Shown here piece after piece: positions 1 through 11,802 of a stretch of 64,000 bases of DNA (position 1 is its first letter; each line of letters opens with the position of its first letter). The translations under genes and the position numbers were made by a program. The notes under the pieces are model-generated. The model saw only the letters and a list, made by a program, of their open reading frames with translations. It was not told the DNA's origin and ran no database searches. Source of the DNA: Euonymus europaeus (lineage: Eukaryota; Streptophyta; Magnoliopsida; Celastrales; Celastraceae); the NCBI GenBank assembly GCA_963580455.1, contig OY756966.1, positions 12,465,001 through 12,529,000 of the forward strand, given 5' to 3'.

Positions 1-722
1 ATTTGGACAAAAAGAAACAATAGAAAGTGTACACCTATCAATTTTAAGGTTCGGAATTGCTCAACTCTCTCCATGGGGAAGCTTTTAACGATTTTGCCCA
101 TTTGTGAATGAAAGGTAGTCTTTGGGCAATGAAACAATCTACCGAGCATATAATTGTAAAATTTGGCATAAAATAACAATAAAAAGTGTACACTAACCAA
201 CTTTGATTGTTTAAAATTGCTCAACTCTTTCGATAAAGGAGCTTTTAACGGTTTTGTTCAATTGAGAACCAAACTTGATCTTTTGACAACGAAACAATCT
301 ATGAACGCGTATACTAATAAATTTGAACATAAAGCAATAATAAAATGTGTACACTTATAAATTTTGATAGTTCAAAATTGCTCAAAAAGCTTTTAACGAT
401 TTGTCCATTTGGAATGAAAGTTTGTATTTTTGCAATGAAACAATCAACGGAGCCTATACTTGTAAAAATTAACATAAAATAACAATAAATTAAAAGTGTA
501 TACCAACCAACCTTGATGGTTCAGAATTGCCCAACTCTCTCCATAGAGGAGTTATTAACAGTTTTGTCCAATTGACAATGAGAGTTGGTCTTTTGGCAAC
601 GAAACAATCTACGAAGCATATACTAGTAAATTTGGACATAAACCAACAATAGAAAGTGTAGACCTATCAATTTTAATTCTTTGCAATTGCTTAACTCCCT
701 CCATGGAGAAGTTTTTAATGAT
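1..722 (-). repeat. ~160-bp satellite, minus-orientation block with four-monomer higher-order repeat
   Basis: Tandem AT-rich monomers of about 160 bp run in minus orientation. Four monomer types follow in the order d-a-b-c-d. They can be told apart by the bases after the shared GAAACAATCTA: type a has CCGAGC and AAATTTGGCATAAAATAAC; b has ACGCGTATACTAATAAATTTG; c has GGAGCCTATACTTG; d has GAAGCATATACTAG. The same order recurs at 52.8-58.7 kb. Nothing coding is visible. Confidence 0.9.
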
Positions 723-735
723 TTTAAAAGCTCCT
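715..735. other. Satellite strand-switch junction 1
   Basis: A minus monomer reads up to ...TTTTTAATGATTTT and a plus monomer starts directly with AAAAGCTCCTCC. The crossover lies in the A/T-rich segment that in plus monomers reads AAAATCGTTAAAAG. No filler bases are visible, and the exact base is ambiguous because of the shared A/T run. Confidence 0.85.
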
Positions 736-3700
736 CCATCGAGAGAATTCAATGATTCTGAACAATCATTCTTGATTGGTGTGCACTTTTTATTGTTACT
801 TTATGTCCAAATTTACTAGTCAGTTCAAAGATTGTTTCGTTTCCAGAACACCAGCTTTCTTTCCCAAATGTGAAAAATCGTTAAAAGCTCCTCTATGGAA
901 AGAGTTGAGCAATTCTGAACCATAAAAGGTGATAGTGCTCACTTTTTATTGTTGCTTTTATGTTCAAATTTACTATTTTACACATCGTAGAGTGTTTCAC
1001 TGCCGAAAGACAAACTTTCGTTTGTAAATGTGGAAAATCATTAAAAGCTCCACCATGGAGAGAATTCAATAATTCCGAACCATTATGCTTAATAGGTGCA
1101 CAATTTTTATTATTACTTTATGTCCAAATTTACTAGTATACACTTCGTAGATTGTCTCGTTGCCAAAAGACCAACTTTCGTTCACAAACGAACAAAACTG
1201 TTAAAAAGCACCTCCATGCATAAAATTGAATAATTTCGAACAATCATTCTTGATAGGGGTGCACATTTAATTCTTGATTTATGTCCAAATTTATAAGGAT
1301 ACTCCTTGTAGCCTGTCTCGTTGCCAAAACATCAACTTTTGTTCACAAATGGACAAAAGCGTTAAAAGCTCATCCATGGAGAGAATTGAATAATTTCGAA
1401 CCATCATCCTCGATAGGTGTTCATTTTTTTGTTACTTTATGTCAAATTTACTAGTATACTCCTCAGAGATTGTTTCGTTACCAAAAGATCAACTTTCTTT
1501 CTCATAGGCATAAAATCGTTAAAAGATCTTCCATGGAGAAAGTTGAGCAATTCCAAACCATAAAAGTTAATAGCACTGCACTTTTTTTATGCTTTATGTC
1601 TAAATTTACTAGTATACACATGGTAATGTGTTTAATAGTCGAAAGACCTACTTTCCTTCAAAAATGTACAAAATCGTTAAAAGCTCCTCTATGAAGAAAA
1701 TTGAATAATTTCGAAACATCATTCTTGATAGGTGTGCACTTTTTATTGTTGTTTTATGTCCAAATTTACTAATATACTCTTTGTAGATTGATTCATTTCT
1801 AGAATACCAACTTTCATTCACAAATGGACAAAATCGTGAAAAGCTCTTTAACGGAGAAGATTGAATTATTCTGAACCATCATTCTTGATAGGCGTGCACT
1901 TTTTCTTGTTGCTTTATGTCCAAATTTATTAGTATACGCTTTGTAGATTGTTTCGTTGCCAAAAGACCAGCTTTCGTTCACAAATGGGCAAAATCGTTAA
2001 AAGCTCCTCCATGAAGAAAATTGAATAATTCCAAACCATCATTCTTGATAAGTGTCTACTTTTTATTGTTTCTTTATTTCCAAATTTACTACAATACGTT
2101 TCGTAGATTGTTTCATTACCGGAAAACCAATTTTTTTCCCAAATGTGCAAAATTCTTTTAAGATCCTCCAAGAGGTTAAGTAATTTCGAACCATAAAATT
2201 GATAGGTGTGCAATTTTTATCATCGATTTATGTCCAAATTTACTAGTATACAAATCATAGATTGTTTCGTTATCGAAAGACCAACTTTCATTCACAAATG
2301 TGCAAAATCGTTAAAAACTCCTTCATGGAGAGAGTTGAGCAATTCCAAACCAGAAAAATTGATAGATGTACATATTTTTTTGTTGCTTTATGTCCAAATT
2401 TACTAGTATACACTTTGTAGATTGTTTCGTTGCCAAACGACCAACTTTCAATCACAAATATGGAAATCGTTAAAAGTGTCTCCATTGAGACAATTGAATA
2501 ATTCCGAACCGTCATTCATGAAAGCTGGGCAGTTTTATTGTTCATTTATGTTCAAATTTACTAGTATATGCTTCCTAGATTATTTAATTGCCAAAAGTCT
2601 AACTTTCTTTCCCAAATACGCAAAATAGTTAAAAGCTCCTCCATGGGAAGAGTTGAGTAATTTCAAAACATCAAAATTGATAGGTTTCCTCTTTTTGTAG
2701 TTCGTTTATGTTTAAATTTACTAGTATATACTTCGTAGATTGTTTCATTGCCAAAAGGCCAACGTTCGTTCACAACTGGACAAAACCGTTAAAAGATCCT
2801 TCATAGAGAGAATTGAAAATTTTTGAACCATCATTTTTGATAGGTGTGCACTTTTTATTGTAACTTTATGTCCAAATTTACTAGAATACATATCATAAAG
2901 TGTTCCGTTGCCGAAAGACCAACTTTCATTCATAAATGTGCAAAATCGTTAAAAGCTCCTTTATGGATAGAATAATTACGATCAATCGTTCTTGATCGGT
3001 GTGTACTTTTTATTGTTACTTTATGTCCAAATTTACTAGTTTACGCTTCGTAGATTGTTTCGTTGTGAAAAGACCAACTTTCATTCACAAATGGACAAAA
3101 TCATTAAAAGCTCCTCTATGGAAAGAATTATAAAATTCGGAACCATCATTCTCGATAGTTGTACACTTTTTATTGCTTTTTTATGTCCAAATTTACTAGT
3201 ATACACATCCTAGAGTGTTTGATTGTCCAAAGACCAACTTTTGTTCATAAATGTGCAAAATCGTTAAAAGCTCCTCAATTGATAAAATTGAATAATTACG
3301 AACTATCGTTCTTGATAGGTATGCACTTTTTATTGTTGCTTAATGTCAAAATTTACTAGTATACCCTTCGGAGATTGTTTCGTTACCAAAAGACTAATTT
3401 TTGTTAAGAAATGGAAATAACCGTTAAAAGCTCCTCCATGGAGAGAATCGAATAATTCCAAACTATCATTCTTGATAGGCGTACACTATTTATTGTTGCT
3501 TTCTGTACAAATTTACGAGTATACACTTCGTAGATTGTTTCATTGCCAAAAGACCAATTTTAGTTCACAAATGGATAAAATCGTTAAAAGCTCCTCCATG
3601 GAGAGAATTGAATAATTTTGAACCATCATTCTCGATAGGTGTGCATTTTTTATTGTTGTTTTATGTCCAAATTTACTAGTATACTCTTCGCATAAAGTTT

Positions 3701-4988
3701 TGATCCCAAAAGGCCAACTTTCTTTTCCAAATGCACAAAATCGTTAGAAGCTCCTCCATGGAGAGAGTTGAGCAATTTCGAACCACAAATGTTGATAGCT
3801 CTGTGCTTTTTTTATGCTTTATGTCTAAATTTACTAGTATACACATCGTAGAGTGTTTATTTGTCGAAAGACCAACTTTCCTTCAGAAATGTGGAAAATA
3901 ACTCTGAACCATCATTCTTGATAGGTGTGCACTTTTTATTGTTATTTTATGTCCAAATTTACTAGTATACTCTTTGTAGATTGATTCATTTACAGAATAC
4001 AACCTTTCATTGATAAATGGAGAAAACTGTGAAGAGCTCTTCCATGGAGAAAATTCAATTATTCTGAACCGTCATTCTTGATAGGCATGCACTTTTTATG
4101 TTTGTTTTATGTCTAAATTTACTAGTATACACTTCATAGATTGTTTTGTTGCCAACAGACCAACTTTCCTTCAAAAATGTTCAAAATCGTTAAAATCTCC
4201 TCCATGGAGAGAGTTGAGCAATTCTGAACAATAAAATTTGATACGTGTGCACTTTTTATTGTTGCTTTATGTCCAAATTTACTTGCATATGCTTCATAGA
4301 TTGTTTCATTTTCAAAAGACCAACATTCTTTCCCAAATGAGCAAAATCATTAAAAGCTCCTCCGTAGAGAGAGTTGAGCAACTCTGAACCATCATTCTTG
4401 ATAGGTGTACACATTTTATTGTTGCTTTATGTCCAAATTTACTAGTATACACTTCGTAGATTGTTTCGTTGCCAAAAGATCATTTTTCATTGACAAATGG
4501 ACAAAACCATTAAAAAGCTGCTCCATCGAAAGAATTGAAAATTTTCAAACAATCATTCTTGATAGATGTGCACTTTTTATTGGTGCTTTATGTCAAAATT
4601 TACTAGTATACGCTTCGAATATTGTTTCATTTCCAAAAGACCAACTTTCTTTCTCAAATGCACAAAACCGTTAAAAGCTCCGTCATGGAGAGAGTTGAGT
4701 AATTCCAAACAATAAAATTTGATAGGTGTGCAATTTTTTCTAATGCTTTATGTATAAAATCGTAGATTGTTTCGTTGCCGAAAGACCTAATTTTGTTCAC
4801 AAATGTGCAAAGTCATTAAAAGTTCCACCATGAAGAGAGAGGAGCAATTCTGAACTAAAAAAGTTGATAGATGTACACATTTTATTGTTGTCTTATCTCG
4901 AAATTTACAAGTATACGCTTCGTACATTGTTTCATTGCCAAAAGACTAAATTTTGTTCACAAATGGGCAAAATCGTTAAAAGCTTCTC
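723..4988 (+). repeat. ~160-bp satellite array, plus orientation
   Basis: About 26 diverged monomers are present. Each carries the landmarks TGTGCACTTTTTATTG, TTTATGTCCAAATTTACTAG, GATTGTTTCGTTGCC, AAAATCGTTAAAAGCTCC, CTCCATGGAG and ACCATCATTCTTGATAG. Shortened monomers occur near 3895 and 4750. The monomers at ~1560-1890 and ~3780-4090 are near copies of each other, which suggests a duplicated ~2.2-kb segment. The many 60-100 codon open frames here are by-products of the repeat and not genes. Confidence 0.95.
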
Positions 4989-6002
4989 TATGAAACACAA
5001 ATTAGGTTTGAGTCAAATTATGGATGATCCATGAGGTACGGAATCACGAAAAATAGTTTTTGAGCTAGATTCGTTAAATGGGTCATAACTTTTAGCACAG
5101 ATGTCCGTTTTAGGCCCATAATATATCCAATTGAAGCTAAGACCGAGACAGAGTTGGGACAATTGAGGCCTTTGCAAAATTCTGCACAGAAGATCACCCA
5201 TAATAGCGTGTTCAACCCAAAACTTAAGGCCAATGCGCCTAGGCTCTCCCCAAGCTGTTAAGTGCTCTTACGACACCAAAAATGGTATTTTTCTTGGTGA
5301 ACCTTGATTCTAGTGTGAGAGAGAGAAACTTAGAGAGATAAAGTGAGTTTTTGAGAGATTATTGAAGATTTGGAGCGTGGGTTGAAGATTCAAGCAACAT
5401 TCCAAGGGGTTTCAAGATCAAAGGTGAGTTTTTTCCAAGTTTTGAAATTCTAGTTTTTCTTTAGATCTATCATGATTCGTTAAGAGTTAAGTTTTGGGGT
5501 TTATATATGATTTTTCTATGGCTTTTTATGGTAGTTTTGTTGGTTTGATTCATTGTTTTAGATTGAGGTTTGATTGGGTTGAGTTTGACGGATTTTGGAG
5601 GAATTTCTAGAGAGAGAAGGTGAGTAATTTCAAAATTCTTGATTCAATTAATGTTTAAATGAGTTTTTGATCATATATTAATATGTGAATGGGTTAGATT
5701 TCACCATATTGATAGGTTTGGGATATCGGAACCCTAGGAACGTATTTGTTGGACTTTTGGTAAATTGCCCGACACGAGGTAGAGGATTTCTGGCCATTCC
5801 TTCTATCGTTCGTTCTCGTTGTTGAAAGAGATTTTCGATTCTTCATTGGTCACCTATTTTTGTGTTTCCATCTTAATTGCTTCTAAGGGGAAACGAACCT
5901 TGTGTGTGAGTTATTGATGATTCTTGATTGTTGCATACCCGATTATGTGTTTCGTCTCTTACGGGCATGATGTCATTTCATTCACGCATCATGGTAGTTA
6001 TA

Positions 6003-6250
6003 CAGAACTGCTCACATGCGCTGAAGCATAAATAGGCTTATTTACGGTCGAGGTGATTTTCAAATTTGTTTCTCGGCAATATACACATCACATTTGGACA
6101 TATAGAGGAAAGCCTCCATTCTCCAAGCCGTTACTCCGTCTGGAACGATCCGCCCAAGACGACTAACCTTCGGTGAAGACCCACGAAGCAGCGGCTCCTC
6201 CCTCTACCACACCATCTCCGCCCAAGACGACGAGGGCCATCGAACCTGCG
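6003..6250. repeat. MULE terminal inverted repeat, left
   Basis: Reverse complement of 10540-10817 with indels; the left copy lacks about 40 bp near 6052. The inner part is GC-rich and internally repetitive: the motif GAAGACCCACGAAGCA occurs near 6173 and again near 6279, so the subterminal repeats run past the TIR proper. Confidence 0.85.
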
Positions 6251-7540
6251 AAGACCCATCTCCGCATCATCTCCTCCCAATGAAGACCCACGAAGCAATG
6301 GCTCCGTCGTCTGCCGCACCATCTCCGCCCAAGACGGCGAAGCCCATCGAACCTACGAAGTGTACACTGCTAAGCATATATTTCACTGGGACTTAATTAT
6401 GGATGGTAGTCATTATTTACAATTTTCTGCCAATATTTAGGAATTCCAATACTTTTGTATTATGAAATTCAAACGTCACTCTTTCAATCTATCGAAATAT
6501 GGATATATGCTTCTGTGTAATCAAACCAATATGGGTATCTGCTAGTTAATTTTGTTTCACTGGTGAGATTCTATTGATTCACATGATTTTGTTTTAAGAG
6601 TGTCTAGGACTAAATCTCCTTAATATGCATCCTCTCTAATCAGGATGATTATTGCATTCTACCAAGTTTCCACTGGTCTTGAATTACATGGGATGATTTA
6701 AATTTTGTTATTATGTAGGGTGTAATATGAAATTAGATGCAGTTAATTGGGGTTGAGTAGAGTTCTGGTTATGCCAAGGGCCAAGGTACCATGACTGTTG
6801 GCTTGACAAACTTTCTTGGTGACAATGACTATAAGCAGATGGTTTATGGAACTTGCACGACAAGCCAGGGACAAGGGCTGGGTTCTTGTGCTTGGAATAA
6901 CATGCCTGCTACTTGTCATCATTCAACCTCCCTTGACATTTTCGTCTTATCATATATCAAAAGATACTTTAGTTGCTTCATCTATACTGATGATTTGTTT
7001 AATGTGGCCAGTCTTATGGATTACAATCAGATCGCAAAAATGTAATTTCGGATGAGAATAACAACATTACTTTGTTTTTAGTACCACTACTAGTTTTGAT
7101 TTTTGCCTCTCTAACTAGTGCTTGGTGCATAAGTGCGTATGCCAGCACAAGATGCAGGGCAAACTCATACATTCAAACTTTTGTTATGATTGTAGAATAA
7201 TTGTGTGCTTCATGCTATTTCATGTTGACCAAAATCCTATTAGATGACACTCCAACATGATCATAAAGTATCTTAAGTACTGCATCATACTAATAAAATT
7301 TCTCAAACAACAAGAACCACAAAGTACTGCATCATAATAATAAAAAGTATCAGCCACAAAGAAATCATGAAACATCATGAAATTAATAATAAGTACATCA
7401 GCCTTCAAAGAGTTTACACTAATCTGTATCTGAATTTTTAACTACTGCATATCTGAATTTTTAACTATTGCATCATACTAATAAAAAGTCTCTACAACAT
7501 AGAACTCCAACCACAAAGAACTCCTGCAGCTAACTCTCTT
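6251..7540. other. Internal MULE DNA with a possible captured fragment
   Basis: This non-satellite DNA lies between the left TIR and the transposase 3' end. The 6816-7055 plus-strand frame translates to a hydrophobic peptide (79 residues) with two membrane-like stretches, around VLVLGITCLLLVIIQPPL and LVASSILMICLMWPVLW, preceded by a charged helix-like piece. That could be an exon fragment of a multi-pass membrane protein picked up by the MULE, but I cannot name the source and the frame may be chance. The rest is AT-rich with nothing recognisable. Confidence 0.3.
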
Positions 7541-9895
7541 CTACTGTGTGTTTCCTACAACCACAATAGAATTTTTCATTAAAATACTAAACAATATCAT
7601 AATGGGTTGAACTATTGAGTAATGAAAATTACCCATGTTATAAGTATAACCACTAACGTCATCCACATCTTCCAAAATTTCTGTGTTACGGACTGGTTGA
7701 GATGCGCTGTTTGCATAAAAAATTGTAATGTTAGTTGCTTTATAAAAAAGAAATTTATGAATTATATCAGTAAACTTACATTGGACTAAGCACTGGGCAA
7801 TTCCTTTTATCATGAGCTTGCCCGCCACAACCATGGAAACGCCTAATTTCTTGGAGGCTATTCCTTTACTTCCCTTTAACCGCTTGCCACATCCCTTTGC
7901 TCTTACCTTCTCCGGATCATTGTAAACATGATTTCTTTGAGCCACACTAGGTGTAGAAGATTGTCCTCCCTCATTTAATGACACGGTCTTCATATTACAT
8001 TGGAGTGATTCGAATGTTTTGAATGCAAGCTTATAGGCATCTTCATTGAGCATAGCAGTCTCTATAATATTGGTTGCTTGGCGGTTCAAGTGTTATGCTT
8101 TACTAATATGCTTCTATCACAATTTGATTCTCCATTCCCATCTCCGACACTATATAAGTTAGAAGATTTTGCGAACTTGGTCCATCTTCGTAAGACATAA
8201 CTATCAACTAGTGGTTGGTGTAGTTGTAGCTTGTTGAAGGCTGCAAAGATGTGACGACAAATAATTCCACATGACTCAAGTTTCTTACAGTTACAACTCA
8301 TATGACCTTGTGTCTTATCCTCAATAACTTTTCCTGGTCCCCTCTGACTCCCTTCAAGACGCTGGACTAAGTAGTAGCAGAAGGTGTCTATCGTTGAGTC
8401 AACAGTAGCCATGTAAGCCACGCTTTAAAATAACTCATCTTGAATTTTGTAAAACATTGTCTGCGTGTACAACTTTGCCATTGACTTCTCAATACCAAAC
8501 ATAGTCTTCAAGACAGGTTGTTCATTGATGTCCTTGTGATCAAAGCAAAGTCGTTGGTGTCTTTGGCGCTTTAGCGCTCTAGTAAACCTCACAACAAAGT
8601 CCATTAATGTATTTTTCTTTGACACATACAAATTGAAAAATGCGTGGCAACTTTCCGCTCTCTGACTACTCGACATACCTACAAAAATCAACACAAATTG
8701 TATTTCATCATTATGTAAAACTATCAAATGAAAGAACTTAAATATTTAAAAGTACGATACATTAACATACCCGCAAAGAATGTTTCGTTAATGTATGCAG
8801 GAATCCACATTGATCGAAGGTCATATAAGGCTTTCAACCACTCATTTGCTCCTAATCCACTTTGCTTAACAACCTCAGTCCATTGAAAATCAAACTCCTC
8901 TCGAGTCTCAGAATTCTATATGAATTGATGAAATTGTTGGTAATAATCTCTCCACTTCACTGCATCAAGTTTCTCTGAAAATTTCATCAAAATGTGCCAC
9001 ATACAAAACCTATGTACGGTGTCTGGCAATACTTCAGCTATGGCTTTACTCATTGCAGGATCTTGATCAGTAATGATCATTTTAGGTGACCCAAATGGCA
9101 TAGCTGCTATGAACATATTCAAAAGCCACTTAAAAGAGTCTGTTGTTTCATCACTTAAGAATGCACAAAAACATGGTATGCTCTTCTACACTCTGCATCA
9201 GTCCAAAAACAACTCGTTATCTTGTTTTCCGAATACATATTGATTGAGAAATAGAATTCTGAATTTTTTTCCTTTTCAGCTTCAAAATACTCATATAACA
9301 TTTGGGCATCATGTCCAGCAAATAATTTCACCTCATCACGTCGAGCATTATAAAAATCCTTCTCTATGCATCCAATGTTTTCTATACCCCCTGCTTCTAA
9401 CTCTAAAATGCTAATTTGCTGATGAATTGGTGCATTTGCAGTAGAAAATTGTTGTGTCAAACACTTCTTAGCATTTGATATTCATCGATGAGATCTAAGA
9501 AAATGTACTTTTCTAGGTGTTGTGAGCAGATGATTGTGGGCCTCAGAAAAAATTGAAACAGTGAAACCAAGAGTTGAACTTGATCTTACAACAACCATTC
9601 TAGCCTTACAACCCTCTCTAGTTGTCCCACGTCTCTTACTCTTCTCCGACTTCAAATCCCCTTGCTATCTAGTCCCCTCTTTATAGCACACAAATTCTTT
9701 CCAAATAATTTCATTATTCTTGTTCAGATTAGTAGACGACATTCGGACACCAAAACTAGCGTCTCTTGCATATTCATTATAAAATGTTTGTGCTTCATCC
9801 AGTGTCTCAAAGTCTTTCCCAATTTTCGGCACCTTTTCAACCATTACCTGAGGAATATATGATAAATCATTCGATGAAGAAGAGTTGTGAGCCAT
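7541..9895 (-). pseudogene. FAR1-type MULE transposase, broken
   Basis: Minus strand, starting at the ATG at 9895. In order: a FAR1 DNA-binding domain (FYNEYA at the start, then the zinc-binding cysteines of CYKEG and GCKA and the HNH pair, ~9830-9500); a MULE transposase core with ITDQD near 9068 and CMWH near 9005; the SSSQRAES segment near 8655; a SWIM zinc finger CxC-x9-CxH at 8295-8251; and a C-terminal zinc knuckle at ~7795-7840. Two candidate introns have GT/AG ends on this strand: 8679-8770, joining FFAG to MSSSQ, and 7707-7779. Damage: in-frame stops near 9665, 9488, 8916 and 8425; frameshifts near 8088 and upstream of the knuckle; first knuckle Cys replaced by Phe; and a deletion near 9160 removing the block with the first catalytic Asp. 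It cannot make active transposase. The 3' end is uncertain. Confidence 0.85.
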
Positions 9896-10435
9896 TTCAA
9901 GACTTGGTTGACAAACTTAACAATGCAACAATTCAAAACCTAAATCGAAATTAATTGTAAGATAACCTAACACCAAGACAATGATGAAAACACATTTCTT
10001 TTAAGACAACTCATATGCTGTATCAAATAATTACACTACCATACACAAGAACAATGAACAATCTAAACATAGAGTCACCTTCAAAAATTGATTTGATAAC
10101 AGTCATTAGTAAAACATTGCCCCCAAGAACAGCAGTGAAAATCATGGCAATTTAAGCACTAAACTGTAATGCCCAAATTGAAATAGGAACAAATCAGGGA
10201 AATTCAAGCACAAAGAATTACCGAGCATAACCAAAGCTCCTTAGCAGCAAAATTTCTGTCAAATTTGTCCAAAAACACCAAATGAGTTGATGAGTTGCAA
10301 TTACCTGAAATTTTATTCAGCTAAAATCAGAAAACATAATCCTCTCCCTTATTAACCTTAGGAAATCCTATCATTTGTTCACTCTCAATAAACCACCAGG
10401 AAAAGGAAAAATAAAAACCTATGGATGGCCTTCAC

Positions 10436-10492
10436 CGGAGGAGGTGCAGCTTGGCGGAGGAGGTGCAGCTTGGCGGAGGAGGTGCAGCTGGT
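10436..10492. repeat. 19-bp minisatellite inside the MULE
   Basis: The unit GGAGGAGGTGCAGCTTGGC is repeated about 2.8 times beside the right TIR. The open frames across it (Gly/Arg-rich) reflect the repeat and not a protein. Confidence 0.85.
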
Positions 10493-10539
10493 TTGATGGG
10501 CCTCGCCGGACGTTTGTCTTCTTGGGCGGAGGAGCTACT

Positions 10540-10817
10540 GCGATTCACTGGTTTGATGGCCTTCGTCGTCTTGGGAGGAGCCACTACTTCGTGGGTTTTC
10601 ACCAGAGGTTGGTCGTCTTAGGCGGATCATACCAAACGGAGCAATGGCTTGGAGAATGAAGGCTTTCCTCTGTATGTCAAGATGTGATGTGTATATTTCG
10701 GAGCAACAAATTCGAAAATCAGCTTCTCCATCCAATTTGTCCATTATAAAATGAACGGTCAATATTGAAAGACCGTAAATAAGCCTATTTAAGCTTCAGC
10801 GCATGTGAGCAGTTCTG
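10540..10817. repeat. MULE terminal inverted repeat, right
   Basis: Pairs with 6003-6250 in reverse complement and ends GCATGTGAGCAGTTCTG. It contains ~40 bp (TTTCAATATTGACCGTTC in reverse complement) that is missing from the left copy. The transposase start lies about 0.65 kb inside this end. Confidence 0.85.
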
Positions 10818-11802
10818 AATATATATATATATTCGGCATGTCATGACATAATGCATTAGAGTTGCATTGGAGACCGGCTATGGATTCGAAAATCCTTAGG
10901 ATTCTTGAAAGCTACATGGAAGGGTGGCGAGGTCAAAAGAGTTACCACGAAGTCATGTGAACTCCATGTGGGGTAACGCACTAGAGGTGGGGTTATTGAG
11001 GGACCTTGCCTGGAGTGGTGGGGGCGTGATAGGTTTACGCAATCGGGTGATCCAAGAGCGGTTTGATGTTGGGGAGTTTGCTCCCATTCGATATTACATG
11101 GAGAGAGAGCCATGGCATTGATGAGGTTTGCTCAAAGAGGGAATTACCCCGGGTTGATGTTTATATGTGATTGTTGATTATACGTTCATGGAATAGATTC
11201 ATATTGATGCGTAACCTTTATTTCAGATTTGGCCTTGATATTCTTTGTACTCCTTTACCCTACTAGGCTTCTTGCTCACTCTCTACTTTCTTTTCCTCCC
11301 CACAGGTGATACTGATATAGGTACCGGTGGAGCGAATCAGTGAGAGCAGAATCTGACGTGGATGACCCAGGGTAGGATGAGGATGCTAGGGATATACTCT
11401 AGCATGTATTTTGTTTATGTTATTATTAATCATTATTCATGATATTTTTATAATCATTTGGTGCCAGAGGGTGTATGCATGATGTATGCTGATGATTGAT
11501 CATATGGTTATAATATGTTGTGAATTATGATGATGTGTATAATTGTTATCAGTTTGTGCATGCTGGTAGTGGATGGCCCAAGGCCCCTAGGATGAGGATG
11601 GCATGTGATTGAGGACTGAGGACTGAGGCCTAGCTAGGTTATTGATGTGATGGTTTGATTTATACTGCGTGTTTTGGTACAGGTGGGATCTCTCTGATAT
11701 ATGGGGAGATGCCGCCGGATTTTCGGTTTGTCGGATGATCACATCAGTAGCCTAGGATGATGCCAGAGGGCACCAGTGGCGTTCCTGGATCAGGGCGACA
11801 CA

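Larger units (their letters stand above)
6003..10817 (-). mobile_element. Mutator-like DNA transposon (FAR1-class MULE), 4815 bp
   Basis: Its ends are inverted copies: the first 17 bases, CAGAACTGCTCACATGC, match the last 17 exactly in reverse complement. Similarity continues for about 250 bp with indels (AGGAAAGCC, CATTCTCCAAGCC, GATCCGCC, CCCACGAAG). Inside, on the minus strand, is a broken FAR1-type MULE transposase at ~7541-9895. The 9896-10435 stretch is probably its upstream region and shows no other recognisable feature. The 6251-7540 stretch holds a possible captured fragment. No clear 9-bp target duplication is visible because both flanks are AT-repeat DNA of the host LTR. Confidence 0.88.
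4989..11802 (+). mobile_element. Solo LTR, family A (CCTAGG-type), interrupted by a MULE
   Basis: This is a single LTR of about 2.0 kb once the 4815-bp MULE at 6003-10817 is subtracted. It begins TATGAAAC, a decayed form of the family start TGTGAAACCCCG, and ends GGGCGACACA. The 5-bp duplication TTCTC flanks it at 4984-4988 and 11803-11807. It aligns along its length with the LTRs at 21016, 29429, 33121 and 52950, with shared blocks such as GGTCATAACTTTTAGCACAG and GGCATGTCATGACAT. There are no internal element domains, so it is a solo LTR left by LTR-LTR recombination. The MULE entered later, in the AT-rich middle of the LTR. Confidence 0.9.

Noticed and set aside
723..4988. Many 60-100 residue open frames with similar proteins (FYCCFMSKFTSI..., VHFLLLLYVQIY)
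   Set aside because: These are the satellite read in its three frames. The 160-bp monomer is 3n+1, so frames rotate from monomer to monomer and end at the TAG of TTTACTAGTAT. The same holds for every other satellite block; no start context or conservation suggests a gene.
5018..5233. Overlapping minus-strand open frames near 5.0-5.2 kb and again near 21.1, 29.6 and 53.1 kb
   Set aside because: They recur because they are antisense to the conserved start of family A LTRs. No independent coding evidence.
10375..10659. Gly/Arg-rich open frames at the MULE end
   Set aside because: They are produced by the 19-bp minisatellite and the terminal inverted repeat.
6003..10817. A 9-bp target duplication for the MULE
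   Set aside because: The bases next to the two ends (GTAGTTATA and AATATATAT) do not match. The AT-repeat target makes any shorter match meaningless.
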